From Lunularia cruciata (lineage: Eukaryota > Streptophyta > Marchantiopsida > Lunulariales > Lunulariaceae): a DNA stretch of 64,000 nt. A program made the translations under genes and the position numbers. Positions within the stretch are counted from its first letter, which is position 1; each line of letters opens with the position of its first letter. This document shows positions 11,001 to 22,047 of this stretch, piece by piece. The stretch is from NCBI GenBank assembly GCA_948567375.1, contig OX419758.1:17675001-17739000 (forward strand), in the 5' to 3' direction. The notes beneath the pieces were generated by a model that worked only from the letters and a program-made list of their open reading frames with translations, was not told where the DNA came from and did no database searches.

Positions 11001-14000
11001 TGCAATATAACAGTGGATAACACCTTCTAGGAAGACTAGAATGTTCTCATTTGCACTATAGTATGCACAATAAAGGTAATTGCAAGAGTACAAACCTTTG
11101 GGCTGATGACCTTCTATATAAACTGAACCATCACCTTCAAGAGCCAAGTGACAAGATATCTTTTGTGAATGTGATTTGAGTACTTGATTTTCTTTTCTAT
11201 ATTGTGCCACTATGTGTGCAGAACACTCTTCTAGGACTTGTCTTGCCCAAGAGGATAAAGATGCAACAATAGACAACTCATGACAAAGTGACAGTTTTTC
11301 CTTCACAAGTAGCTATTTCCAAAAAATATCCTTGTGAGAACAACCTATTCCTAAAGATCATACTATTAGTACATCAACATTGGGTTCTCACAATTTGTAA
11401 TGATAAAACTTCACAACAAAATGATTCTTCATATTCTTAGGATCATTTGTAGTGCTGATCTTTGTAAAAACAATAGGCCCCCATGAGAGCCTTGTCAAGA
11501 AACAAACATTGGACCCTCGTGCAACTGGACTGGGTTGTAGTCACATATGAGTGATTTATGCATTTCATGAGGTGCTCGTCAAATGACTAATGGCATTCTT
11601 TTCAGCTTCATTAAACACCCTTCTGCCTTGCTGTGTGTTGCAAATACTAAACTAACATATAAAAACGATTTGAAATCATTAGCATAATGATTAGATGTTG
11701 TGAATTTTAAATTCATTATAGGGAATGCTTAATTATACAAAACCTTTAAAAGATGAAGAACTTCTCTTTTTGCATTTCATTTGTATTGCAGACTTAAAAA
11801 TATTTGAAGTCTATTTGTAAAGATGGATATCAAATATTCTATGTTTTCAGATAAATCTTCTTAGAGTCATCAGAATAATTACAAATTGATTTTTTTTACT
11901 CTTAAGTAATGTACCATAAATTGCTAGTCTTCAAGTCTAGCTAAACATAAGAAGTTATAAGAAATTGTTAGAATTTTTACGTACAGTTTCTTGAATTGTT
12001 CCATTCTCACTATCAAATACTTCCATAAATACATTTACAAATGATTGTGAAATGAATCATGATAACTAGTTTCTTTGGAATTTTCATTTTAAATAAAATA
12101 TATTCTACATATTTTTCAATTTTAATTGTATTAAGCAGAATGGTAAGTTTAAAAAAGGAATTTTTGGTATTTCTAAAATTTTAACAAAATAATTAGTTTA
12201 TATTAACACGAGATAAAGCTTTGTCAAACAAAGATCCTCTGTGATAATCATGAGTAGATCTCTATATGCAAAAATAATGCAGGAAGTTAAAACTTCCAGA
12301 TTTTATTAGATTTTTCAAAAGCCTTGCTTATTATACTTTGATGGGACCTGATTTTGATGCACAAAACGCAGTGCATAATCATATATTATGTATCCATTAG
12401 ATTAACTATCTACTAAAGCATACAAAGTATTTTATATACATAACAGAATAAAAATTAGCATGGAAAAAATATACCTATAATGCTCAAATTGCATTACTAT
12501 TTCTAATCAAACCAATAATAGAAAGGATGGTATTATTCCTAGCAAATTATATGTTTAATATAGCAAGCAAATAACATTATTCTTTTTCTACGGTTTTCTT
12601 AGCAATTCATGAATTCATAATTCATAAATGGAGGATATAGAAACAAAGGAAAAAAGGAAAGAAATAAGATATAAGAAAAGAGTATCTTATTTCCTTAGCT
12701 GGTAGTATAAGTAGATAAAATAATAGTATAGATAAATTAATTTGAGGTATAAAGCACAGTGCAAGAGGAAAAGTGTTAATATATAGTAAATTCTTCATGT
12801 ATTCTATTATTGAATATAAACTATCTACTTTTATTTCCATTCTTATTTGTTAGATAACATATGGCATTATTTTTTGTTATATTGCATTATCGATAAATTA
12901 AAAAACATTTATACTTCAAAATGGAACCAATTACTCTGAAAAATATAAGTAATTTTAAGTAAAAAAAATTTCAATTATAATTAGATTCCTACAAAAACAT
13001 TACTAGAAAGTCAAAGGATGTAAAAATTATTGGATCAGGGCTGCCTTTTATGAACTATGATTTAGATGGGTAATTTAATCATTTTAATTTGGACGGGTAT
13101 AATCTCTTTGATATTCTGAAAACAAAGGTCTGAAAAAGAACTCCTCCATACCAGGTTCAAACCGCTGGTTGTTATGTCCATGCGAAGTGAACCTAAAGAA
13201 ACGAGATATTCAATTTATTATTTCCAATACTATCAATATGGAATATGGAAATATAAATAAACAAGATCATTCGACTTTCCGTATACCACTTCTTCCCGTC
13301 GCCAACATATATGAGAAAGCCAAGTACAATTTAATGATCAAGTTTATCACACTAAATTTTTATCAATATCATGATATATTTGGACATATTTATGGCTAAT
13401 ATGCCATAAACGTGCCATATGCCTATCGGATGGTAAGATTATCTTGTCTCAAGATATTATTTTATTCAGACCCTACAAGTGGAGTTTAGTCATTGATTGA
13501 ATTACTTTGAAAACAATATGTAAACTTGGAGTCCGCTTTTCCCTCCACGGAAGTGAAGTAACATGTTTGAGCATCTCCGCGCCGAACTGATCGACAAGTC
13601 ATAGCAACAACGAGGAGCTGCACGAACTTCTTCAGATTACTGGATCGTTCAGGATTTCATAGTCCTCTACAACTCTTTGAAACTTCTAATTGCCACTATT
13701 GGCGAAGCAGTGCCTTTCATCGAAACTCTAGACCAATTAATACAGAAGGAGAGAAGTAGTTGCCGGGTTCCTTGGAGTTGACGGATGTCGTTTGGTACGC
13801 TAGTATTGCATGAAATACTCCGTTTGTCTTCAAAGCTGCACTGTTGTTTGATTTACCAGGAATGATTCATTCCTCCCACAGATATCTCGTAACAGTATAA
13901 TCAACTGTGCACTGGAACCCTGTTGAGAGACTTCTAGAACATATCGTTGATGTAGATGCTAGATTCGTTTGAATAAATAAGAGTCAACTGGTTCTGCTCA

Positions 14001-14203
14001 GCTTCTGAATCCACACGCTGAAGGTCCAGTTTTAGCGGTCCAGCAACATCCCTCCCTGTGATAGCCGGTTGCATTGTTCCAAGCATGACACTGTCAGACT
14101 GTTTCCGTCCATATACAGTCATTTCCCACGAATGAACCTTGAAGTAGAGCATGACCTTTGACTGCCTGAAACTTGTATCAATAAGGAGATTTTAATTTTA
14201 TAA
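11001..14203. other. AT-rich intergenic spacer
   Basis: The stretch is strongly AT-rich, with only short random frames. I see no tRNA, no conserved domain and no LTR ends. A somewhat less AT-rich stretch at 13500-14160 carries a 72-codon minus-strand frame (13934-14152) that I do not recognise; it could be an exon remnant. Confidence 0.5.
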
Positions 14204-14498
14204 TCCATGGGTGAGCAATCACACTGGATGATGTTTCATTGTATATTTCAGTTGGTTATAATTGGTATTATTAGCATATTTCAAATATCTTAAGCGCACT
14301 AAGGCAGATTTCTCATATCTATTCTAACGGAATTTTGTTTTATTTTACCTATTTTGGATCTCTTAGCTGCAAAAGCGCAAATCTCTCGTAACGAACTCTA
14401 TTGGGGCTTAGCCCCATTTTCCCTATTTTGTCTCACCCTTTCATGGGCTTGATGGGTTCTTCCCATCCTTCCTGTTTTCTATGCGGTCGCTCTTTTCC
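14204..14498 (+). repeat. Dispersed repeat R, copy 1
   Basis: It begins ccatgggtgagcaatcacac and contains GGGGCTTAGCCCCATTTT, then gggcttgatgggttcttccc, and ends with tatgcggtcgctcttttcc. The same string of blocks recurs at 48341, 53990, 54688 and 54817, and inverted at 52451 and 60077. No coding capacity is seen. Confidence 0.75.
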
Positions 14499-15552
14499 AG
14501 CAGTAAGTGATCGAGAGCAAACGCAAATGGACCACAGTCTCCTGTTGAATGCTGCCGACTATCTGCTTCTCTTTCAAAACAGGAGGAGCCGGCATATTAT
14601 CAATTCGCTTTAGAAAGTCAGCCAAGTACAATCTCGTACAGAATATCAAGGATTTGATCAAAGGAAACTAGGTATAATTGACCCTTATTTTAGACAGGGC
14701 AGACGACTTAGTAGACGGCGGATCATGAGAACAGGACGAGTTTGCATACGCGTCATCAGATATATTTAGGTGTGAAAATTGGATCAAAAGGACAAACTTT
14801 ATCTTGTTGAGAGCTCAGTGAAAGCTCCTGCGCTAACAAGTTCCCAGTATTAGTTGAAGGCGCTGAACTTGGACATAAAGATATACTTGTTTTGCCTTTG
14901 TCGATGATTGAGTGAATCACAATTTTAAGCGAGACAAAAGCCCTTTAGTCCCAAAAGGCGATATGCGAAGGTGGTGCTGGAACATTCCGTTAGAACCGAA
15001 ATTTCAACTGACCTCAGCTTACTATATTGGAAGATTGTAGCGGATGTTGTGCCCTGGTTGTCTCGAAACCGACGTAGGCGGAGATCGTGGGAGATCAAAT
15101 TTTTCGAATGCTTCATTAGCTGTAAAGCGTGAGTGTACGAAAGGACTCCAGAAATAGTCAAACCGTCTACACTTGAGGAGTACTCAGGAGATTGACACGA
15201 TTGACATGATATGACTGGAGACTAGGTGAATCGTGGCTAGATTCATGCGATAAAATTTTCAGACCCCCACGCCTTTCGGTTTTCAGACGAGGTCCGTAAA
15301 GAGGCATTTCACTTAACGTTCTTGTTCTACGTCGTCACAGTCGCCCTGTTTACAAGGACTCGAATCGGCCTCTAGGTAGATGATCCACTATGTCCTCTTT
15401 AATGAATCTTCAGGCAAATTCTGGTCGCAATCGTTCTGTCTGTTTGATACCAGTTCCTAATCCTGCCCACTAAAACTGACCATCTTTTAATTCCTTTTGT
15501 GGTTCGTGCCAGACTTTTCATTTAGCAAGAATCAAAGGTTCAAGCTGTTGTC
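14499..15552. other. Spacer upstream of the LRR pseudogene
   Basis: There is no recognised gene. The base composition is more balanced than at 11000-13500. It may hold the promoter and 5' leader of the LRR gene that begins at about 15553, but I could not identify a convincing TATA box. Confidence 0.4.
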
Positions 15553-16156
15553 ATGTCGTTGGATTACCTATCAGAACATTTCAGAGCAGTGGAAGCACTG
15601 CCAGAGCTTTGGCACATCATGAGGAGCATGTTCAATATATCGGAGGACGAACTTGATGCTCACTTGACTTCTAGTGAAGGAGTTGAAAAGCGAAAGGAAG
15701 ATTGTACTGACAACATCGAGGGTGAAATTTCCCAGACGGGGTGGTTTTGGTACTTTAGGAAGCGCACTTCAGCAAGCTAAGTACCCTCGAAGTGCTGGAG
15801 ATAACCGAAAACGTCTGGACGTTGGATGCCATTACAGAATTGGCCACCGCTATAAAGATGGGCAACTTGTCAAACTTGCCGGTTGTTTGTTTGACAAATT
15901 GCTACATACGTGCCCAAGGTGCACAGGCGCTTGCTGAATCTATAGCAACTGGGAAGGTTCCACGTGTGCATACTTTGGAACTCGATGGCAACCCGATTGG
16001 ACAAATGGGGCTGATTGCACTAACAGAACTCCTAGAATCCGGCCGTCTTCCAGCTCTGAAGGGTCTTCCAGCTCTGAAGGCGTTGGCAGTCTTGTTTCAA
16101 GGGGAAACTCATGCCTATTCAGGAACGACGAAAATTATCAGGAAGGATGCTGTAGA
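15553..16156 (+). pseudogene. LRR/P-loop gene, 5' fragment
   Basis: It starts MSLDYLSEHFRAVEALPELW. A frameshift and an in-frame stop lie near 15735-15756, after which RNase-inhibitor-type leucine-rich repeats continue in another frame: LEVLEITEN, then VCLTNCYIRAQGAQALAESI, then TLELDGNPIGQMGLIALTEL. An 18-bp tandem duplication at 16045-16080 repeats LPALKG. The fragment ends at KDAV, where the copia element sits. The second half follows at 20833. Such LRRs act as protein-binding platforms, often beside Roc-type GTPase domains in ROCO-like proteins. The gene is broken by at least one frameshift, one stop and the insertion. Confidence 0.75.
16045..16080 (+). repeat. 18-bp perfect tandem duplication inside an LRR
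   Basis: The unit gtcttccagctctgaagg occurs twice back to back. It keeps frame and duplicates six residues. Confidence 0.9.
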
Positions 16157-16490
16157 TGTTATGTTTGGCTTGTCAAGAGCAAAAGCAAACGTAACTGATG
16201 GCAGTTCCTTGTCACTTGTCTAGAAGTTCAAATGGATGAAAGTGATGGACAGTGATGGACCTTTCATAATATATATATATATGCAATGAGAAATAAAGTT
16301 CTAGAAGGCTGGTGTGAGCCTGTTTCAGTCGTGGAGGTAGCTTCGGGGACAGGGAATGAACCACAGTTCGTGGAGGTAGCTTCGGGGACAGGGAATGAAC
16401 CACGTTATTTCCTATTAGTCTTATGATTTCTGTTTAATGTGGTTGTGATGTGCTATTGTGAGAGGTCCTAGAGACGGTGTTTTTCTAACA
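16157..16490 (+). repeat. Copia 5' LTR
   Basis: It starts TGTTATGTTTGGCTTG and ends TTTTTCTAACA. It contains a 38-bp tandem duplication around tcgtggaggtagcttcgggg (about 16328-16404) that is absent from the 3' LTR. A TA-dinucleotide run lies near 16271. Confidence 0.92.
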
Positions 16491-16491
16491 A

Positions 16492-16505
16492 TTGGTATCA
16501 GAGCT
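16492..16505 (+). promoter_or_regulatory. Primer binding site, initiator-Met tRNA
   Basis: TTGGTATCAGAGCTTAG follows the 5' LTR and is the standard plant copia site. Confidence 0.9.
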
Positions 16506-16508
16506 TAG

Positions 16509-17741
16509 TTGGTCCTGAAGAGGGACTTAAGATCTGAGGGTGCTGTGAAGAGGTTCAAGAAGCAAGTCCACAGCAAAGCAATGGCAGGGGTGATATCTAT
16601 ATCAAATGCAAAATTTGCAGTGGAGAAGTTTGATGGGAAAAACAATTTTGGACTTTGGCAACTGAAGATGAAGGATCTTCTTGTCCAGCAAGGACTACAT
16701 AGAGCACTGAAGAAAAAACAAGAGGACAAAAGTAATGAAGATGTAGAAGATGAAGATGTAGATCTCAAAGCTATCAGCACTATTCGGTTGAACCTTGCTG
16801 ATGAAGTGCTATACAATGTTATGAATGAGGAATTTGCACCAAAACTATGTGCCAAACTGGAGAATCTTTATATGACCAAGTCATTCACAAATAGACTGTA
16901 TCTTAAACAGAAGTTGTATATGTTGCGGATGAAGGAAGGCCAAAGTATTATGGAGCACCTCAATGCTTTAAAAAACATCATTTGTGAGTTGATGAGCATA
17001 GAGGTAAAGTTAGAAGAGGAGGATAAGGCATTGTTGTTATTGACTTCACTTTCTCCTTCATATGAGCATCTGGTCACAACTCTTCTATATGGGAAGGATG
17101 ATATAAACTGTGAGGAGGTTACTTCAGCATTATTGTCCAATGAGATGTGAAAGAGACACAACCAAGAAAAGACAAATCCAGAGGCTCTATTTATCAGAGG
17201 AAGGACAAGAGAGAGAGATCAGATCAGGAGTAAATCAAGATCCAAGTCTAAAACTGGAGTTTTCAAAGGCAAATGTTGGATTTGTGGGAATGTTGGACAT
17301 TTCAAGAAGGATTGTAACAACAAGCGGCTTGAGTCCAATAAAGATAAAGGTCAACTTTCAGATCAAGCAAGTATTGCTGAGTCATCTGGTATTGTGAATG
17401 ATGTTCTAGGTGCTACCCAAGACAAAGATAAATTTGAGGAGTCGTGGATATTGGACTCGGGTTGCTCTTACCATATGTGTCCAAATAAGGAGTGGTTTCA
17501 TGAGTACAAACCATTCAATGGAGGATCTGTAATAATGGGGAACAACATGGCTTGCAAAGCTATTGGCATTGTTACAATACACATTAAGATGTTTGATGGT
17601 ATTGTGAGGACTCTTGCTGATGTGAGGCATGTTCCTAAGTTAAGGAAGAATTTGATATCATTAGGCACTTTGGACTCAAATGGTTGGAGGTGGGGAGCAG
17701 AAATGGAACACTCAAGGTATCAAAAGGAGCATTGGTTGTAA
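16509..17741 (+). pseudogene. Copia gag and protease
   Basis: Gag runs from about 16509 (an internal Met at 16581, MAGVISISNAKF, is the more usual start) through KFDGKNNFGLWQLKMKDLL. One TGA at 17148 interrupts the frame after SNEM. The same frame then continues through the zinc knuckle CWICGNVGHFKKDC near 17275-17320 to the protease WILDSGCSYHMCPNKEWF at about 17445. Knuckle ligands and the D-S-G triad are intact. The frame is lost near 17690. Confidence 0.9.
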
Positions 17742-18502
17742 TGAAGAGCAAGAAAACAGGAAATCTATATGAGCTTGTTAGAGAGACCATCACTGGAGGA
17801 GTGGCAAGTACCAGTTTAGAAAGTGAAGATCCCAAAGATCTTACTTGGTTATGGCACCTACGTTCGGGTCATATGAGTGAAAGAGGTCTAAGTGAATTGT
17901 CCAAGCAACAACTTCTGAAGGGCCTTAAAAGTTGTAAGTTAAAATTCTATGAGCATTGTGTAATAGGAAAGCAACGAAGGGTAAGCTTTTCCACAGGAGT
18001 TCATTGCACAAAGTGAATTTTAGACTATGTGCATTCTGATGTTTGGGCCCTGCACCTGTAGCTTCAAAATCTGGAGCATTATATTTTTGTGTCTTTGGCT
18101 AATGATTACTCTAGGAGAGTATGGGTCTACACCATGAAGAAAAAATCAAAAGTCTTCTCTATCTTTACACAATGGAAGGTGATGATGGAGAAACAAACTG
18201 GAAGGAAAGTGAAGTGTTTGAGATCTGATAATGGTGGAGAATACAAATCTGGAGAGTTTGATAGATATTGTAAGAGTGAAGGGATAATTCATCACTTTAT
18301 AGTTCCGGGTACCCCTCAACAAAATGGAGTGGCAGAGCGGATAAATTGTACACTCTTGGAGAAAGCAAGAAGTATGTTAAGCAATGCCGGATTGGAGAAG
18401 AGTTTTTGGGTAGAAGCTGTAAATACAGCTTGTCATTTGGTAAATACTTCTCCCTCTATTGCTATTGAGTGTAAGCCACCTATGGAAAAATGGACAGGTT
18501 AG
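17684..18502 (+). pseudogene. Copia integrase
   Basis: The pre-integrase zinc-binding region reads LWHLRSGHMSERGLSELSKQ. After a stop and frameshift near 18016-18090 the core follows with LANDYSRRVWVYTMKKKSK, the second catalytic Asp in RSDNGGEYKSGEF, and the Glu in NGVAERINCTLLEKA. The first Asp is in DYVHSDVWA at about 18030. The D,D,E residues are all present, but the frame is not continuous. Confidence 0.9.
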
Positions 18503-18642
18503 CATGTTGATTACTCTTCACTTGGAGTGTTTGGATGCATTGCTTATGTTCATATTCAACAAGAACAACTGACAAAGTTAGATCCTAAATCTAGAAAATG
18601 TATATTCTTGGGATATGAGAAGGATACAAAAGGATATAGATT

Positions 18643-20387
18643 ATGGGATCTAGAAATTGTTGTCTTTTTGTGAGCAGGGATGTACTTTTTGATGAGAAGA
18701 TTGCGATGGAGACTATTACTATAGCGGAAGAAAAGAAAAAACAAATTCAATCAGATTTTGTTAAGATGGATATTGATCTTGGAAATGAGGAGATATCACC
18801 TCTTGTAGATCTACCAAGTGAACCATTAGAAGAGCAAAGTACAGAAGTGATTCATGAACGTAGGTATCCAAATAGAGATAGGAGGCCTCCAAAGAGATTT
18901 GATGATTCATTCATAGCTTAAGCTCTTCTTACGGAGAATGGTGAGCCTTGTTCATATGAAGAGGCAATGCAAGATCAAGAGTGTCAAAAGTGGCATTGTG
19001 CCATGGAAGAGGAGATGAAGTCTTTGGCCAAAAACCAAACTTGGAGACTTGAAAAATTGCCTATGGGAAAGAAGGCAATTGATTGCAGATGGATATTTTG
19101 AAAGAAGGAAGGACTTCCAAAATCAGATGGAGATTGATACAAAGCAAGGCTTGTAGCAAAGGATTATAGCCAAAAAGAAGGTATTGACTTCAATGAGATT
19201 TTTTCACAAGTGGTAAAAATCTCTTCAGTTCGTGCACTATTGGCAATAGTTGTATTGCATAACTTGGAGTTGGAGCAACTAGATGTAACAACTGCTTTTT
19301 ACATGGAGCATTGGAGGGGGAGATTTACATGCATCAACCTGAAGGTTTTGTGGTACCAAGGAATCAGAACCTGGTTTGTAGGTTACAAAAATCTTTATAT
19401 GGACTAAAGCAAAGTCCAAGACTTTGGTACATGAAATTTGATGCTTTCATGTTGAAGCATGGATATAATAGAAGTGAATCAGATTGTTGTGTGTACCTCA
19501 AGAAGCTACATGGACCTAGTGTATTTGATTTAATCATCTTGGTACTATATGTGGATGATATGTTGATTGCTACGGTGGATATGGTTGAGGTGGAGAAACT
19601 GAAAGCACAACTTGGTAAGGAGTTCGATATGAATGACTTGGGTTCTTCAAAGAGGGTGCTTGGGATTGAAATCCATCAGGACAGGAGCAAGGGAAAGTTA
19701 TGAATATCTCAAAGGAGATATTTGGAAAAATTACTTGCTCGGTTTGGCATGGGGAATGCAAAACCAGTGAGCACTCCAATGGCAAGTCATTTCAAGGTAT
19801 CATTGAAGCAATGTCTATCAAATGAAGAGGAGAGAAAAGTAATGTCAAATAGTCCTTATGCTAGTGCTGTTGGGAGTTTAATGTATGCTATGGTCTCCAC
19901 TAGATCAGACATCTCATATGCTGTGAGTATGGTGAGTAGATACATGGAAAATCCAGGGAAAAAACATTGGGAAGTTGTGAAGTGGATACTTCATTACTTG
20001 AAAAGGACTATAAATATTTGCATTACCTTTGATGTGGAGAAGAACCAAGAAGGAGGAATTACAAGGTAGGTAGATTCTGACTTTGCCGGAGACTTGGATA
20101 AGAGAAGGTCTACAACAGAGTTTGTTTTTACACTTGAGGGTGGTGCAGTAAGTTGGAAGTCTACTCTCCAATCTACAGTTGCTCTTTCTACTATAGAGGC
20201 AGAATATATGGCAACAACTGAGGCTGCCAAAGAGGCAATATGGCTACAAAGATTAGCCAAGGATGTAGGACTCCCTAACATGAAGTCCACACTTTTTTGT
20301 GATAGCCAAAGCGCTATTCACTTGACCAAAAATCAAGTATATCATTCAAGGACAAAGCATATTGATGTAAGACATCAATATCAGTGA
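18643..20387 (+). pseudogene. Copia reverse transcriptase and RNase H
   Basis: After the linker with RYPNRDRRPPKRFDDSF come the RT segments YKARLVAKDYSQKEGIDFNE, LEQLDVTTAF, then after a frameshift near 19310 the segments EIYMHQPEGF, SLYGLKQSPRLWY and the active site LYVDDMLIA. RNase H shows VDSDFAGDLDKRRSTTEFVF, STIEAEYMA and FCDSQSAIHL. Stops at about 19100, 19138, 19702 and 20069 break it; at least one fits CGA to TGA. Confidence 0.9.
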
Positions 20388-20540
20388 AGCTGTGATAAAT
20401 GGTGAAATCAATTTGCAAAAGATTGGCACCGAGGTCAATGCAGCTTATATGTTGACTAAACCTGTTCCTGTTGAGATGTTCAAGTTATGCATGAACTTGC
20501 TCAACGTTAAATTGTGCTCTTTGGGATGATATGGTGGATA

Positions 20541-20558
20541 CAAGCAAGAGGTGGAGAT
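20541..20558 (+). promoter_or_regulatory. Copia polypurine tract
   Basis: The purine-rich caagcaagaggtggagat lies directly before the 3' LTR. Confidence 0.8.
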
Positions 20559-20832
20559 TGTTATGTTTGGCTTGTCAAGAGCAAAAGCAAACTTAACTGA
20601 TGGCCGTTGCTTGTCACTTGTCTAGAAGTTCAAGTGGATGACAATGATGGACCTTTCATAATGTACATATATGTGCAATGAGAAATAAAGTTCTAGAAGG
20701 CTGGTGTGAGCCTGTTATTTCCTATTAGTCTTCTGATTTCTGTTTAATATTTCCTATTAGTCTTCTGATTTCTGTTTAATGTGGTTGTGATGTGCTATTG
20801 TGAGAGGTCCTAGAGACAGTGTTTTTCTAGCA
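20559..20832 (+). repeat. Copia 3' LTR
   Basis: It starts TGTTATGTTTGGCTTG and ends TTTTTCTAGCA. It carries its own 32-bp tandem duplication (tcctattagtcttctgattt twice, about 20716-20779) and lacks the 38-bp repeats of the 5' LTR. Confidence 0.92.
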
Positions 20833-22047
20833 GTAGAAGCCTTCGGAAGAGCATTACAATCCAATCACATGGCACGTTTGGAGCACCTTACTCTGCGCCA
20901 CATCGTTCGAAAGGAACAGTTTGCAGCCATTGTGAAAGCGCTAACATCGGACATGGTTGCCAAACTGAAGTCTTTTAGGCTCAATGACTGCCGGGGAAGA
21001 AGAGGGGGAGGCTGTTGCTAGCTTGCTGCTGTCATCGAACTTCTCTTCTTTAGTTTTACTGAATCTTGGGGACAACAATTGGCTTGGAGACGAGGGAACT
21101 GCACTGTTAGGACTTATGGAGGGTTTCAAATCACCAACCTTGGATAACCTACAGGTTCTGAATGTGGAATCGAGCCCGATCAGGTCTACCGATGATGACC
21201 ATTTAGCACAGGTTGCTGCACTCTTGGAAGTGGGATACCTTCCTCGTCTCAAAACTTTGTACGCCAGAAACGTTACTCATTACCTTCTTGCAGTCCTCAG
21301 TCCTCCTGCAATGATCAGGGCGTAGCAGAACAACCCTTTTTTTGTTGCGGAACTTATCATGGATTGGCCAAGCCAGTACATGAGAGCTCTTGCGGACTGT
21401 TTGAGGGAGTACAACCGGCACCGGGTGACAATGTGGAAATTGCTTAGAATTGAACCTCAGGTACGCAGGAGTCATTTTAAAGTGCTTTTGTGTGGTCAAC
21501 CCAAAGTAGGCAAGACCTTCTTACGAAGAGCAATTTGTAAAAGACGCTTTGAAGCTCTGACGATGAGTGAGCACAAATGGAAGAGTGTAGTCCATAGCGA
21601 GCCGCTATGGACTACGAGGTATCCGCGATTTTACACAAGAAACTCGTTATCAGAGTATGGGATCCAGAACTCCCACGGATGCCAGTAGCCGATGGACCAC
21701 CAACTTTGTTTGTGATAGTCTGTACGGCTAATTCTTCTCGAACTGCTGCGGAAAACAAAGGTCAGATACAGCAAGAGCTTTTGCAGTGGATGAACCACGT
21801 CTCTTCAACTTGTGTGGAAGGAACTCAGGAAGCCTGGCGGATTGTTGTTGTGGTGCTCAACGCACAGAAAGGTGCTCATTCCTCTTACTCTGAATCCGAT
21901 ATGTTTAAGTTCGTATGTTTATACAGCGGGATCTATGAGGAGACTCTCAGATTTTGTCCCACTCCTTTCATCCTCGATTTCTTGTCTCGGAAGGAGGTGA
22001 TGCGGTTTAAGAACAAATTACTCGAGCTCGTCAGACGCTGGAAGTAA
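20833..22047 (+). pseudogene. LRR/P-loop gene, 3' fragment (Roc-like NTPase)
   Basis: It begins in frame with the 5' fragment: KDAV before the insertion and VEAFGRALQSN after it share the target-site duplication. More LRRs follow (LEHLTLRHIVRK, LVLLNLGDNNWLGDEGTALL), then a P-loop region with VLLCGQPKVGKTFLRRAICK near 21480-21540. Past it lie LVIRVWDPEL, resembling a G3 strand, and a hydrophobic strand IVVVVLNAQKG. It ends with LVRRWK and a stop. Damage: a frameshift near 20985, a stop at about 21324 and a frameshift near 21610-21625 at a short hairpin. The Roc assignment is moderate; any LRR-linked STAND or Roc NTPase could fit. Confidence 0.7.
21587..21615. repeat. Perfect 12-bp hairpin at a frameshift
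   Basis: The arm gtagtccatagc, loop gagcc and arm gctatggactac lie in the P-loop gene, exactly where the frame changes. Confidence 0.85.

Larger units (their letters stand above)
16157..20832 (+). mobile_element. Ty1/copia LTR retrotransposon, nearly complete
   Basis: It is flanked by a 5-bp target-site duplication gtaga (16152-16156 and 20833-20837). The order is 5' LTR, initiator-Met primer binding site, gag (UBN2-type), zinc knuckle, protease, integrase, reverse transcriptase, RNase H, polypurine tract and 3' LTR. Integrase before RT defines copia. All domains are present, but the reading frame is broken several times. It lies in the same direction as the LRR gene it interrupts. The LTRs differ in length (334 versus 274 bp) through different internal tandem duplications, so it is not a recent insertion. 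Confidence 0.95.

Noticed and set aside
13140-13180. B-box-like ggttcaaaccg, as in a tRNA gene
   Set aside because: No matching A box upstream and no acceptor stem; not a tRNA.
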